From Hippasteria phrygiana (lineage: Eukaryota; Echinodermata; Asteroidea; Valvatida; Goniasteridae), in the NCBI GenBank assembly GCA_037893225.1, contig JAZGUH010000725.1, forward strand, positions 248,001 through 312,000: a stretch of 64,000 nt of DNA. The letters are read 5' to 3'. The notes beneath the pieces were generated by a model. The model had not been told where the DNA came from. It searched no databases and saw only the letters and a list, made by a program, of their open reading frames with translations. A program made the position numbers and the translations under genes. Below are positions 22,501-37,500 of this stretch, piece after piece (the first letter of the stretch is position 1; every line of letters starts with the position of its first letter).

Positions 22501-25500
22501 CTTCAACAGCAGGTAAGACCAGTATCCTAACGGGGTGAAAATTTTGGCTGGCTGGTAATCTGGGTACAGCCAATTGATAATAATCTTGTCTACTTTTATT
22601 CTGCCAGAAACCGAGACAACAAGAGTGGTTTCCACCGTAACCGAAAGCACGACTGGTGCTGTCACGACAACCGAAGAAGTGAAAACTACCACCGTTACAA
22701 CTGCTGCCGGGGAAGAGCTGACCACAGTCACAACATCAGTGCCGCTTGTGTCCACAACTCCAGGCTACTGCCTAGAACTAATGGGTGAACAGGCAGGACT
22801 TGAAGTAGAGCAATCTGCTGATGGCAAGTCCAGCCTTGACGAGACTACCGGAACATGGAAGATTCCAGCGCCGATAACAGAGGACAGAGCAAAGACACCA
22901 AAGCTGGTGACTGAGTTTTCCAAAGTGTCGGTTGTTAGGGGTATTAGACTGACCAACGTGGCAGACGGTCTTGGCTTTGTGCCGACTGAGACCATTGTGA
23001 TGACTCTGGCAGTGTCCTACAGGAGTCCAGGAGAGGAGGAGTTCCTTGAAGTTCCAGAGGAGAAGACAGGTCAAGCGGTAAGTGGTTGAATCTTTTGCAA
23101 GAAATATCGCCGTTGGTGTAGATTAGTGATTTGGCCTAAAACTTGGCCGTTGGAGTAGTGGTGGCGTATTATAAACTGAGTTGTATTTTCTGTCATTTTC
23201 CAGCTTGTGACATTGACTCTGGAGCCCGAAATGGCCGAGACTTATCTCTTGCCCGAAGTGTCTTCTCTGGATGGTGTGACCGGCATTCGTCTAGAGGTAG
23301 TCGGAATCAGTGGGGCCAATTCCACAAACCTAGTTGTAGACATTCTGGGCTGTGTAAAAGGTGAGTAAGATTGGAATCAGAAATGTTTAATTTGGCTAGA
23401 GCAGAAGCCCGAGCCGATGGGATGCTTTTGAGATAAAGAAATAGTGTGGTGTGAGATCTTGAACACTGACGGGTTTTTGTTTTGGTGTCGTATTTGTTTG
23501 GTTTTTGTAATAGAATTGTCTACTGGAGCTCCTGCAAGAGACCAGTCACAAACCGTGCCGACCAAAGTCATAGTAACCACAACAAATGTTGTGACAACTC
23601 CCCTCGGGACAACAACGGAGGAATCAACAACAATCAAAACAACATTGCCAGCCCTGTCTTCAACAGCAGGTAAGACCAGTATCCTAACGGGGTGAACATT
23701 TTGGCTGGCTGGTAATCTGGGTACAGCCAATTGATAATAATCTTGTCTACTTTTATTCTGCCAGAAACCGAGACAACAAGAGTGGTTTCCACCGTAACCG
23801 AAAGCACGACTGGTGCTGTCAAGACAACCGAAGAAGTGAAAACTACCACCGTTACAACTGCTGCCGGGGAAGAGCTGACCACAGTCACAACATCAGTGCC
23901 GCTTGTGTCCACAACTCCAGGCTACTGCCTAGAACCAATGGGTGAACAGGCAGGACTTGAAGTAGAGCAATCTGCTGATGGCAAGTCCAGCCTTGACGAG
24001 ACTACCGGAACATGGAAGATACCAGCGCCGATAACAGAGGACAGAGCAAAGACACCAAAGCTGGTGACCGAGTTTTCCAAAGTGTCGGTTGTCACGGGTA
24101 TTAGACTGACCAACGTGGCAGACGGTCTTGGCTTTGTGCCGACTGAGACCATTGTGATGACTCTGGCAGTGTCCTACAGGAGTCCAGGAGAGGAGGAGTT
24201 CCTTGAAGTTCCAGAGGAGAAGACAGGTCAAGCGGTAAGTGGTTGAATCTTTTGCAAGAAATATCTCCGTTGGTGTAGATTGGTGATTTGGCCTAAAACT
24301 TGGCCGTTGGAGTGGTGGCGTAACTGAGTTGTATTTTCTTTCATTTTGCAGCTTGTGACATTGACTCTGGAGCCCGAAATGGCCGAGACTTATCTCTTGC
24401 CCGAAGTGTCTTCTCTGGATGTTGTGACCGGCATTCGTCTAGAGGTAGTCGGAATCAGTGGGGCCAATTCCACAAACCTAGTTGTAGACATTCTGGGCTG
24501 TGTAAAAGGTGAGTAAGATTGGAATCAGAAATGTTTAATTTGGCTAGAGCAGAAGCCCGAGCCGATGGGATGCTTTTGAGATAAAGAAATAGTGTGGTGT
24601 GAGATCTTGAACACTGACGGGTTTTTGTTTTGGTGTCGTATTTGTTTGGTTTTTGTAATAGAATTGTCTACTGGAGCTCCTGCAAGAGACCAGTCACAAA
24701 CCGTGCCGACCAAAGTCATAGTAACCACAACAAATGTTGTGACAACTCCCCTCGGGACAACAACGGAGGAATCAACAACAATCAAAACAACATTGCCAGC
24801 CCTGTCTTCAACAGCAGGTAAGACCAGTATCCTAACGGGGTGAACATTTTGGCTGGCTGGTAATCTGGGTACAGCCAATTGATAATAATCTTGTCTACTT
24901 TTATTCTGCCAGAAACCGAGACAACAAGAGTGGTTTCCACCGTAACCGAAAGCACGACTGGTGCTGTCAAGACAACCGAAGAAGTGAAAACTACCACCGT
25001 TACAACTGCTGCCGGGGAAGAGCTGACCACAGTCACAACATCAGTGCCGCTTGTGTCCACAACTCCAGGCTACTGCCTAGAACCAATGGGTGAACAGGCA
25101 GGACTTGAAGTAGAGCAATCTGCTGATGGCAAGTCCAGCCTTGACGAGACTACCGGAACATGGAAGATACCAGCGCCGATAACAGAGGACAGAGCAAAGA
25201 CACCAAAGCTGGTGACCGAGTTTTCCAAAGTGTCGGTTGTCACGGGTATTAGACTGACCAACGTGGCAGACGGTCTTGGCTTTGTGCCGACTGAGACCAT
25301 TGTGATGACTCTGGCAGTGTCCTACAGGAGTCCAGGAGAGGAGGAGTTCCTTGAAGTTCCAGAGGAGAAGACAGGTCAAGCGGTAAGTGGTTGAATCTTT
25401 TGCAAGAAATATCTCCGTTGGTGTAGATTGGTGATTTGGCCTAAAACTTAGCCGTTCGAGTGGTGGCGTAACTGAATTGTATTTTCTTTCATTTTGCAGC

Positions 25501-28500
25501 TTGTGACATTGACTCTGGAGCCCGAAATGGCTGAGACTTATCTCTTGCCCGAAGTGTCTTCTCTGGATGGTGTGACCGGCATTCGTCTAGAAGTAGTCGG
25601 AATCAGTGGGGCCAATTCCACAAACCTAGTTGTAGACATTCTGGGCTGTGTAAAAGGTGAGTAAGATTGGAATCAGAAATGTTTAATTTGGCTAGAGCCG
25701 AAGCCCGAGCCGATGGGATGCTTTTGAGATAAAAAAATAGTGTGGTGTGAGATCTTGAACACTGACGGGTTTTTGTTTTGGTGTCATATTTGTTTGGTTT
25801 TTGTAATAGAATTGTCTACTGGAGCTCCTGCAAGAGACCAGTCACAAACCGTGCCGACCAAAGTCATAGTAACCACAACAAATGTTGTGACAACTCCCCT
25901 CGGGACAACAACGGAGGAATCAACAACAATCAAAACAACATTGCCAGCCCTGTCTTCAACAGCAGGTAAGACCAGTATCCTAACGGGGTGAACATTTTGG
26001 CTGGCTGGTAATCTGGGTACAGCCAATTGATAATAATCTTGTCTACTTTTATTCTGCCAGAAACCGAGACAACAAGAGTGGTTTCCACCGTAACCGAAAG
26101 CACGACTGGTGCTGTCAAGACAACCGAAGAAGTGAAAACTACCACCGTTACAACTGCTGCCGGGGAAGAGCTGACCACAGTCACAACATCAGTGCCGCTT
26201 GTGTCCACAACTCCAGGCTACTGCCTAGAACCAATGGGTGAACAGGCAGGACTTGAAGTAGAGCAATCTGCTGATGGCAAGTCCAGCCTTGACGAGACTA
26301 CCGGAACATGGAAGATACCAGCGCCGATAACAGAGGACAGAGCAAAGACACCAAAGCTGGTGACCGAGTTTTCCAAAGTGTCGGTTGTCACGGGTATTAG
26401 ACTGACCAACGTGGCAGACGGTCTTGGCTTTGTGCCGACTGAGACCATTGTGATGACTCTGGCAGTGTCCTACAGGAGTCCAGGAGAGGAGGAGTTCCTT
26501 GAAGTTCCAGAGGAGAAGACAGGTCAAGCGGTAAGTGGTTGAATCTTTTGCAAGAAATATCTCCGTTGGTGTAGATTGGTGATTTGGCCTAAAACTTAGC
26601 CGTTCGAGTGGTGGCGTAACTGAATTGTATTTTCTTTCATTTTGCAGCTTGTGACATTGACTCTGGAGCCCGAAATGGCTGAGACTTATCTCTTGCCCGA
26701 AGTGTCTTCTCTGGATGGTGTGACCGGCATTCGTCTAGAAGTAGTCGGAATCAGTGGGGCCAATTCCACAAACCTAGTTGTAGACATTCTGGGCTGTGTA
26801 AAAGGTGAGTAAGATTGGAATCAGAAATGTTTAATTTGGCTAGAGCCGAAGCCCGAGCCGATGGGATGCTTTTGAGATAAAAAAATAGTGTGGTGTGAGA
26901 TCTTGAACACTGACGGGTTTTTGTTTTGGTGTCATATTTGTTTGGTTTTTGTAATAGAATTGTCTACTGGAGCTCCTGCAAGAGACCAGTCACAAACCGT
27001 GCCGACCAAAGTCATAGTAACCACAACAAATGTTGTGACAACTCCCCTCGGGACAACAACGGAGGAATCAACAACAATCAAAACAACATTGCCAGCCCTG
27101 TCTTCAACAGCAGGTAAGACCAGTATCCTAACGGGGTGAACATTTTGGCTGGCTGGTAATCTGGGTACAGCCAATTGATAATAATCTTGTCTACTTTTAT
27201 TCTGCCAGAAACCGAGACAACAAGAGTGGTTTCCACCGTAACCGAAAGCACGACTGGTGCTGTCAAGACAACCGAAGAAGTGAAAAGTACCACCGTTACA
27301 ACTGCTGCCGGGGAAGAGCTGACCACAGTCACAACATCAGTGCCGCTTGTGTCCACAACTCCAGGCTACTGCCTAGAACCAATGGGTGAACAGGCAGGAC
27401 TTGAAGTAGAGCAATCTGCTGATGGCAAGTCCAGCCTTGACGAGACTACCGGAACATGGAAGATACCAGCACCAATAACAGAGGACAGAGCAAAGACACC
27501 AAAGCTGGTGACCGAGTTTTCCAAAGTGTCGGTTGTCACGGGTATTAGACTGACCAACGTGGCAGACGGTCTTGGCTTTGTGCCGACTGAGACCATTGTG
27601 ATGACTCTGGCAGTGTCTTACAGGAGTCCAGGAGAGGAGGAGTTCCTTGAAGTTCCAGAGGAGAAGACAGGTCAAGCGGTAAGTGGTTGAATCTTTTGCA
27701 AGAAATATCGCCGTTGGTGTAGATTAGTGATTTGGCCTAAAACTTGGCCGTTGGAGTAGTGGTGGCGTATTATAAACTGAGTTGTATTTTCTGTCATTTT
27801 CCAGCTTGTGACATTGACTCTGGAGCCCGAAATGGCCGAGACTTATCTCTTGCCCGAAGTGTCTTCTCTGGATGGTGTGACCGGCATTCGTCTAGAGGTA
27901 GTCGGAATCAGTGGGGCCAATTCCACAAACCTAGTTGTAGACATTCTGGGCTGTGTAAAAGGTGAGTAAGATTGGAATTAGAAATGTTTCATTTGGCTAG
28001 AGCAGAAGCCCGAGCCGATGGGATGCTTTTGAGATAAAGAAATAGTGTGGTGTGAGATCTTGAACACTGACGGGTTTTTGTTTTGGTGTCGTATTTGTTT
28101 GGTTTTTGTAATAGAATTGTCTACTGGAGCTCCTGCAAGAGACCAGCCACAAACCGTGCCGACCAAAGTCATAGTAACCACAACAAATGTTGTGACAACT
28201 CCCCTCGGGACAACAACGGAGGAATCAACAACAATCAAAACAACATTGCCAGCCCTGTCTTCAACAGCAGGTAAGACCAGTATCCTAACGGGGTGAACAT
28301 TTTGGCTGGCTGGTAATCTGGGTACAGCCAATTGATAATAATCTTGTCTACTTTTATTCTGCCAGAAACCGAGACAACAAGAGTGGTTTCCACCGTAACC
28401 GAAAGCACGACTGGTGCTGTCAAGACAACCGAAGAAGTGAAAACTACCACCGTTACAACTGCTGCCGGGGAAGAGCTGACCACAGTCACAACATCAGTGC

Positions 28501-31500
28501 CGCTTGTGTCCACAACTCCAGGCTACTGCCTAGAACCAATGGGTGAACAGGCAGGACTTGAAGTAGAGCAATCTGCTGATGGCAAGTCCAGCCTTGACGA
28601 GACTACCGGAACATGGAAGATACCAGCGCCGATAACAGAGGACAGAACAAAGACACCAAAGCTGGTGACCGAGTTTTCCAAAGTGTCGGTTGTCACGGGT
28701 ATTAGACTGACCAACGTGGCAGACGGTCTTGGCTTTGTGCCGACTGAGACCATTGTGATGACTCTGGCAGTGTCCTACAGCAGTCCAGGAGAGGAGGAGT
28801 TCCTTGAAGTTCCAGAGGAGAAGACAGGTCAAGCGGTAAGTGGTTGAATCTTTTGCAAGAAATATCGGTGTTGGTGTAGATTGGTGATTTGGCCTAAAAC
28901 TTGGCCGTTGGAGTGGTGGCGTAACTGAGTTGTACTTTTTTTCATTTTGCAGCTTGTGACATTGACTCTGGAGCCCGAAATGGCCGAGACTTATCTCTTG
29001 CCCGAAGTGTCTTCTCTGGATGGTGTGACCGGCATTCGTCTAGAGGTAGTCGGAATCAGTGGGGCCAATTCCACAAACCTAGTTGTAGACATTCTGGGCT
29101 GTGTAAAAGGTGAGTAAGATTGGAATCAGAAATGTTTAATTTGGCTAGAGCAGAAGCCCGAGCCGATGGGATGCTTTTGAGATAAAGAAATAGTGTGGTG
29201 TGAGATCTTGAACACTGACGGGTTTTTGTTTTGGTGTCGTATTTGTTTGGTTTTTGTAATAGAATTGTCTACTGGAGCTCCTGCAAGAGACCAGCCACAA
29301 ACCGTGCCAACCAAAGTCATAGTAACCACAACAAATGTTGTGACAACTCCCCTCGGGACAACAACGGAGGAATCAACAACAATCAAAACAACATTGCCAG
29401 CCCTGTCTTCAACAGCAGGTAAGACCAGTATCCTAACGGGGTGAACATTTTGGCTGGCTGGTAATCTGGGTACAGCCAATTGATAATAATCTTGTCTACT
29501 TTTATTCTTCCAGAAACCGAGACAACAAGAGTGGTTTCCACCGTAACCGAAAGCACGACTGGTGCTGTCAAGACAACCGAAGAAGTGAAAACTACCACCG
29601 TTACAACTGCTGCCGGGGAAGAGCTGACCACAGTCACAACATCAGTGCCTCTTGTGTCCACAACTCCAGGCTACTGCCTAGAACCAATGGGTGAACAGGC
29701 AGGACTTGAAGTAGAGCAATCTGCTGATGGCAAGTCCAGCCTTGACGAGACTACCGGAACATGGAAGATACCAGCGCCGATAACAGAGGACAGAGCAAAG
29801 ACACCAAAGCTGGTGACCGAGTTTTCCAAAGTGTCGGTTGTCACGGGTATTAGACTGACCAACGTGGCAGACGGTCTTGGCTTTGTGCCAACTGAGACCA
29901 TTGTGATGACTCTGGCAGTGTCCTACAGCAGTCCAGGAGAGGAGGAGTTCCTTGAAGTTCCAGAGGAGAAGACAGGTCAAGCGGTAAGTGGTTGAATCTT
30001 TTGCAAGAAATATCGGTGTTGGTGTAGATTGGTGATTTGGCCTAAAACTTGGCCGTTGGAGTGGTGGCGTAACTGAGTTGTATTTTTTTCATTTTGCAGC
30101 TTGTGACATTGACTCTGGAGCCCGAAATGGCCGAGACTTATCTCTTGCCCGAAGTGTCTTCTCTGGATGGTGTGACCGGCATTCGTCTAGAGGTAGTCGG
30201 AATCAGTGGGGCCAATTCCACAAACCTAGTTGTAGACATTCTGGGCTGTGTAAAAGGTGAGTAAGATTGGAATCAAAAATGTTTAATTTGGCTAGAGCAG
30301 AAGCCCGAGCCGATGGGATGCTTTGAGATAAAAAAATAGTGTGGTGTGAGATCTTGAACACTGACGGGTTTTTGTTTTGGTGTCGTATTTGTTTGGTTTT
30401 TGTAATAGAATTGTCTACTGGAGCTCCTGCAAGAGACCAGTCACAAACCGTGCCGACCAAAGTCATAGTAACCACAACAAATGTTGTGACAACTCCCCTC
30501 GGGACAACAACGGAGGAATCAACAACAATCAAAACAACATTGCCAGCCCTGTCTTCAACAGCAGGTAAGACCAGTATCCTAACGGGGTGAACATTTTGGC
30601 TGGCTGGTAATCTGGGTACAGCCAATTGATAATAATCTTGTCTACTTTTATTCTGCCAGAAACCGAGACAACAAGAGTGGTTTCCACCGTAACCGAAAGC
30701 ACGACTGGTGCTGTCAAGACAACCGAAGAAGTGAAAACTACCACCGTTACAACTGCTGCCGGGGAAGAGCTGACCACAATTACAACATCAGTGCTGCTTG
30801 TGTCCACAACTCCAGGCTACTGCCTAGAACCAATGGGTGAACAGGCAGGACTTGAAGTAGAGCAATCTGCTGATGGCAAGTCCAGCCTTGACGAGACTAC
30901 CGGAACATGGAAGATACCAGCGCCGATAACAGAGGACAGAGCAAAGACACCAAAGCTGGTGACCGAGTTTTCCAAAGTGTCGGTTGTCACGGGTATTAGA
31001 CTGACCAACGTGGCAGACGGTCTTGGCTTTGTGCCGACTGAGACCATTGTGATGACTCTGGCAGTGTCCTACAGGAGTCCAGGAGAGGAGGAGTTCCTTG
31101 AAGTTCCAGAGGAGAAGACAGGTCAAGCGGTAAGTGGTTGAATCTTTTGCAAGAAATATCGGTGTTGGTGTAGATTGGTGATTTGGCCTAAAACTTGGCC
31201 GTTGGAGTGGTGGTGTAACTGAATTGTATTTTCTTTAATTTTGCAGCTTGTGACATTGACTCTGGAGCCCGAAATGGCTGAGACTTATCTCTTGCCCGAA
31301 GTGTCTTCTCTGGATGGTGTGACCGGCATTCGTCTAGAGGTAGTCGGAATCAGTGGGGCCAATTCCACAAACCTAGTTGTAGACATTCTGGGCTGTGTAA
31401 AGGGTGAGTAAGATTGGAATCAGAAATGTTTAATTTGGCTAGAGCCGAAGCCCGAGCCGATGGGATGCTTTTGAGATAAAAAAATAGTGTGGTGTGAGAT

Positions 31501-34500
31501 CTTGAACACTGACGGGTTTTTGTTTTGGTGTCATATTTGTTTGGTTTTTGTAATAGAATTGTCTACTGGAGCTCCTGCAAGAGACCAGTCACAAACCGTG
31601 CCGACCAAAGTCATAGTAACCACAACAAATGTTGTGACAACTCCCCTCGGGACAACAACGGAGGAATCAACAACAATCAAAACAACATTGCCAGCCCTGT
31701 CTTCAACAGCAGGTAAGACCAGTATCCTAACGGGGTGAAAATTTTGGCTGGCTGGTAATCTGGGTACAGCCAATTGATAATAATCTTGTCTACTTTTATT
31801 CTGCCAGAAACCGAGACAACAAGAGTGGTTTCCACCATAACCGAAAGCACGACTGGTGCTGTCAAGACAACCGAAGAAGTGAAAAGTACCACCGTTACAA
31901 CTGCTGCCGGGGAAGAGCTGACCACAGTCACAACATCAGTGCCGCTTGTGTCCACAACTCCAGGCTACTGCCTAGAACCAATGGGTGAACAGGCAGGACT
32001 TGAAGTAGAGCAATCTGCTGATGGCAAGTCCAGCCTTGACGAGACTACCGGAACATGGAAGATACCAGCGCCGATAACAGAGGACAGAGCAAAGACACCA
32101 AAGCTGGTGACCGAGTTTTCCAAAGTGTCGGTTGTCACGGGTATTAGACTGACCAACGTGGCAGACGGTCTTGGCTTTGTGCCGACTGAGACCATTGTGA
32201 TGACTCTGGCAGTGTCCTACAGGAGTCCAGGAGAGGAGGAGTTCCTTGAAGTTCCAGAGGAGAAGACAGGTCAAGCGGTAAGTGGTTGAATCTTTTGCAA
32301 GAAATATCGGTGTTGGTGTAGATTGGTGATTTGGCCTAAAACTTGGCCGTTGGAGTGGTGGCGTAACTGAGTTGTATTTTCTTTCATTTTGCAGCTTGTG
32401 ACATTGACTCTGGAGCCCGAAATGGCCGAGACTTATCTCTTGCCCGAAGTGTCTTCTCTGGATGGTGTGACCGGCATTCGTCTAGAGGTAGTCGGAATTA
32501 GTGGGGCCAATTCCACAAACCTAGTTGTAGACATTCTGGGCTGTGTAAAAGGTGAGTAAGATTGGAATCAAAAATGTTTAATTTGGCTAGAGCAGAAGCC
32601 CGAGCCGATGGGATGCTTTGAGATAAAAAAATAGTGTGGTGTGAGATCTTGAACACTGACGGGTTTTTGTTTTGGTGTCGTATTTGTTTGGTTTTTGTAA
32701 TAGAATTGTCTACTGGAGCTCCTGCAAGAGACCAGTCACAAACCGTGCCGACCAAAGTCATAGTAACCACAACAAATGTTGTGACAACTCCCCTCGGGAC
32801 AACAACGGAGGAATCAACAACAATCAAAACAACATTGCCAGCCCTGTCTTCAACAGCAGGTAAGACCAGTATCCTAACGGGGTGAACATTTTGGCTGGCT
32901 GGTAATCTGGGTACAGCCAATTGATAATAATCTTGTCTACTTTTATTCTGCCAGAAACCGAGACAACAAGAGTGGTTTCCACCGTAACCGAAAGCACGAC
33001 TGGTGCTGTCAAGACAACCGAAGAAGTGAAAACTACCACCGTTACAACTGCTGCCGGGGAAGAGCTGACCACAGTCACAACATCAGTGCCGCTTGTGTCC
33101 ACAACTCCAGGCTACTGCCTAGAACCAATGGGTGAACAGGCAGGACTTGAAGTAGAGCAATCTGCTGATGGCAAGTCCAGCCTTGACGAGACTACCGGAA
33201 CATGGAAGATACCAGCGCCGATAACAGAGGACAGAGCAAAGACACCAAAGCTGGTGACCGAGTTTTCCAAAGTGTCGGTTGTCACGGGTATTAGACTGAC
33301 CAACGTGGCAGACGGTCTTGGCTTTGTGCCGACTGAGACCATTGTGATGACTCTGGCAGTGTCCTACAGGAGTCCAGGAGAGGAGGAGTTCCTTGAAGTT
33401 CCAGAGGAGAAGACAGGTCAAGCGGTAAGTGGTTGAATCTTTTGCAAGAAATATCGGTGTTGGTGTAGATTGGTGATTTGGCCTAAAACTTGGCCGTTGG
33501 AGTGGTGGCGTAACTGAGTTGTATTTTCTTTCATTTTGCAGCTTGTGACATTGACTCTGGAGCCCGAAATGGCCGAGACTTATCTCTTGCCCGAAGTGTC
33601 TTCTCTGGATGGTGTGACCGGCATTCGTCTAGAGGTAGTCGGAATTAGTGGGGCCAATTCCACAAACCTAGTTGTAGACATTCTGGGCTGTGTAAAAGGT
33701 GAGTAAGATTGGAATCAGAAATGTTTAATTTGGCTAGAGCAGAAGCCCGAGCCGATGGGATGCTTTTGAGGAAAAAAAATAGTGTGGTGTGAGATCTTGA
33801 ACACTGACGGGTTTTTGTTTTGGTGTCATATTTGTTTGGTTTTTGTAATAGAATTGTCTACTGGAGCTCCTGCAAGAGACCAGTCACAAACCGTGCCGAC
33901 CAAAGTCATAGTAACCACAACAAATGTTGTGACAACTCCCCTCGGGACAACAACGGAGGAATCAACAACAATCAAAACAACATTGCCAGCCCTGTCTTCA
34001 ACAGCAGGTAAGACCAGTATCCTAACGGGGTGAACATTTTGGCTGGCTGGTAATCTGGGTACAGCCAATTGATAATAATCTTGTCTACTTTTATTCTGCC
34101 AGAAACCGAGACAACAAGAGTGGTTTCCACCATAACCGAAAGCACGACTGGTGCTGTCAAGACAACCGAAGAAGTGAAAAGTACCACCGTTACAACTGCT
34201 GCCGGGGAAGAGCTGACCACAGTCACAACATCAGTGCCGCTTGTGTCCACAACTCCAGGCTACTGCCTAGAACCAATGGGTGAACAGGTAGGACTTGAAG
34301 TAGAGCAATCTGCTGATGGCAAGTCCAGCCTTGACGAGACTACCGGAACATGGAAGATACCAGCGCCGATAACAGAGGACAGAGCAAAGACACCAAAGCT
34401 GGTGACCGAGTTTTCCAAAGTGTCGGTTGTCACGGGTATTAGACTGACCAACGTGGCAGACGGTCTTGGCTTTGTGCCGACTGAGACCATTGTGATGACT

Positions 34501-37500
34501 CTGGCAGTGTCCTACAGGAGTCCAGGAGAGGAGGAGTTCCTTGAAGTTCCAGAGGAGAAGACAGGTCAAGCGGTAAGTGGTTGAATCTTTTGCAAGAAAT
34601 ATTGGTGTTGGTGTAGATTGGTGATTTGGCCTAAAACTTGGCCGTTGGAGTGGTGGCGTAATTGAGTTGTATTTTCTTTCATTTTGCAGCTTGTGACATT
34701 GACTCTGGAGCCCGAAATGGCCGAGACTTATCTCTTGCCCGAAGTGTCTTCTCTGGATGGTGTGACCGGCATTCGTCTAGAGGTAGTCGGAATCAGTGGG
34801 GCCAATTCCACAAACCTAGTTGTAGACATTCTGGGCTGTGTAAAAGGTGAGTAAGATTGGAATCAGAAATGTTTAATTTGGCTAGAGCAGAAGCCCGAGC
34901 CGATGGGATGCTTTTGAGGAAAAAAAATAGTGTGGTGTGAGATCTTGAACACTGACGGGTTTTTGTTTTGGTGTCGTATTTATTTGGTTTTTGTAATAGA
35001 ATTGTCTACTGGAGCTCCTGCAAGAGACCAGCCACAAACCGTGCCGACCAAAGTCATAGTAACCACAACAAATGTTGTGACAACTCCCCTCGGGACAACA
35101 ACGGAGGAATCAACAACAATCAAAACAACATTGCCAGCCCTGTCTTCAACAGCAGGTAAGACCAGTATCCTAACGGGGTGAACATTTTGGCTGGCTGGTA
35201 ATCTGGGTACAGCCAATTGATAATAATCTTGTCTACTTTTATTCTGCCAGAAACCGAGACAACAAGAGTGGTTTCCACCGTAACCGAAAGCACGACTGGT
35301 GCTGTCAAGACAACCGAAGAAGTGAAAACTACCACCGTTACAACTGCTGCCGGGGAAGAGCTGACCACAGTCACAACATCAGTGCCGCTTGTGTCCACAA
35401 CTCCAGGCTACTGCCTAGAACCAATGGGTGAACAGGCAGGACTTGAAGTAGAGCAATCTGCTGATGGCAAGTCCAGCCTTGACGAGACTACCGGAACATG
35501 GAAGATACCAGCGCCGATAACAGAGGACAGAGCAAAGACACCAAAGCTGGTGACCGAGTTTTCCAAAGTGTCGGTTGTCACGGGTATTAGACTGACCAAC
35601 GTGGCAGACGGTCTTGGCTTTGTGCCGACTGAGACCATTGTGATGACTCTGGCAGTGTCCTACAGAAGTCCAGGAGAGGAGGAGTTCCTTGAAGTTCCAG
35701 AGGAGAAGACAGGTCAAGCGGTAAGTGGTTGAATCTTTTGCAAGAAATATCGGTGTTGGTGTAGATTGGTGATTTGGCCTACGTTGGAGTGGTGGCGTAA
35801 CTGAATTGTATTTTCTTTCATTTTGCAGCTTGTGACATTGACTCTGGAGCCCGAAATGGCTGAGACTTATCTCTTGCCCGAAGTGTCTTCTCTGGATAAT
35901 GTGACCGGCATTCATCTAGAGGTAGTCGGAATCAGTGGGGCCAATTCCACAAACCTAGTTGTAGACATTCTGGGCTGTGTAAAAGGTGAGTAAGATTGGA
36001 ATCAGAAATGTTTAATTTGGCTAGAGCCGAAGCCCGAGCTGATGGGATGCTTTTGAGATAAAAAAATAGTGTGGTGTGAGATCTTGAACACTGACGGGTT
36101 TTTGTTTTGGTGTCATATTTGTTTGGTTTTTGTAATAGAATTGTCTACTGGAGCTCCTGCAAGAGACCAGTCACAAACCGTGCCGACCAAAGTCATAGTA
36201 ACCACAACAAATGTTGTGACAACTCCCCTCGGGACAACAACGGAGGAATCAACAACAATCAAAACAACATTGCCAGCCCTGTCTTCAACAGCAGGTAAGA
36301 CCAGTATCCTAACGGGGTGAACATTTTGGCTGGCTGGTAATCTGGGTACAGCCAATTGATAATAATCTTGTCTACTTTTATTCTGCCAGAAACCGAGACA
36401 ACAAGAGTGGTTTCCACCATAACCGAAAGCACGACTGGTGCTGTCAAGACAACCGAAGAAGTGAAAACTACCACCGTTACAACTGCTGCCGGGGAAGAGC
36501 TGACCACAGTCACAACATCAGTGCCGCTTGTGTCCACAACTCCAGGCTACTGCCTAGAACCAATGGGTGAACAGGCAGGACTTGAAGTAGAGCAATCTGC
36601 TGATGGCAAGTCCAGCCTTGACGAGACTACCGGAACATGGAAGATACCAGCGCCGATAACAGAGGACAGAGCAAAGACACCAAAGCTGGTGACCGAGTTT
36701 TCCAAAGTGTCGGTTGTCACGGGTATTAGACTGACCAACGTGGCAGACGGTCTTGGCTTTGTGCCGACTGAGACCATTGTGATGACTCTGGCAGTGTCCT
36801 ACAGGAGTCCAGGAGAGGAGGAGTTCCTTGAAGTTCCAGAGGAGAAGACAGGTCAAGCGGTAAGTGGTTGAATCTTTTGCAAGAAATATCGGTGTTGGTG
36901 TAGATTGGTGATTTGGCCTAAAACTTGGCCGTTGGAGTGGTGGCGTAACTGAGTTGTATTTTCTTTCATTTTGCAGCTTGTGACATTGACTCTGGAGCCC
37001 GAAATGGCCGAGACTTATCTCTTGCCCGAAGTGTCTTCTCTGGATGGTGTGACCGGCATTCGTCTAGAGGTAGTCGGAATTAGTGGGGCCAATTCCACAA
37101 ACCTAGTTGTAGACATTCTGGGCTGTGTAAAAGGTGAGTAAGATTGGAATCAAAAATGTTTAATTTGGCTAGAGCAGAAGCCCGAGCCGATGGGATGCTT
37201 TGAGATAAAAAAATAGTGTGGTGTGAGATCTTGAACACTGACGGGTTTTTGTTTTGGTGTCGTATTTGTTTGGTTTTTGTAATAGAATTGTCTACTGGAG
37301 CTCCTGCAAGAGACCAGTCACAAACCGTGCCGACCAAAGTCATAGTAACCACAACAAATGTTGTGACAACTCCCCTCGGGACAACAACGGAGGAATCAAC
37401 AACAATCAAAACAACATTGCCAGCCCTGTCTTCAACAGCAGGTAAGACCAGTATCCTAACGGGGTGAACATTTTGGCTGGCTGGTAATCTGGGTACAGCC

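Larger units (their letters stand above)
17740..22512 (+). repeat. Two-unit higher-order repeat
   Basis: Units 4, 6 and the start of 8 share exon A variants GAPGRD and KVKVS and the intron form GTGAACC or GATCTTGATCACTG. Units 5 and 7 share the other form. Exon B starts of units 4, 6 and 8 are 2308 and 2309 bp apart. This marks amplification two units at a time. Confidence 0.75.
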
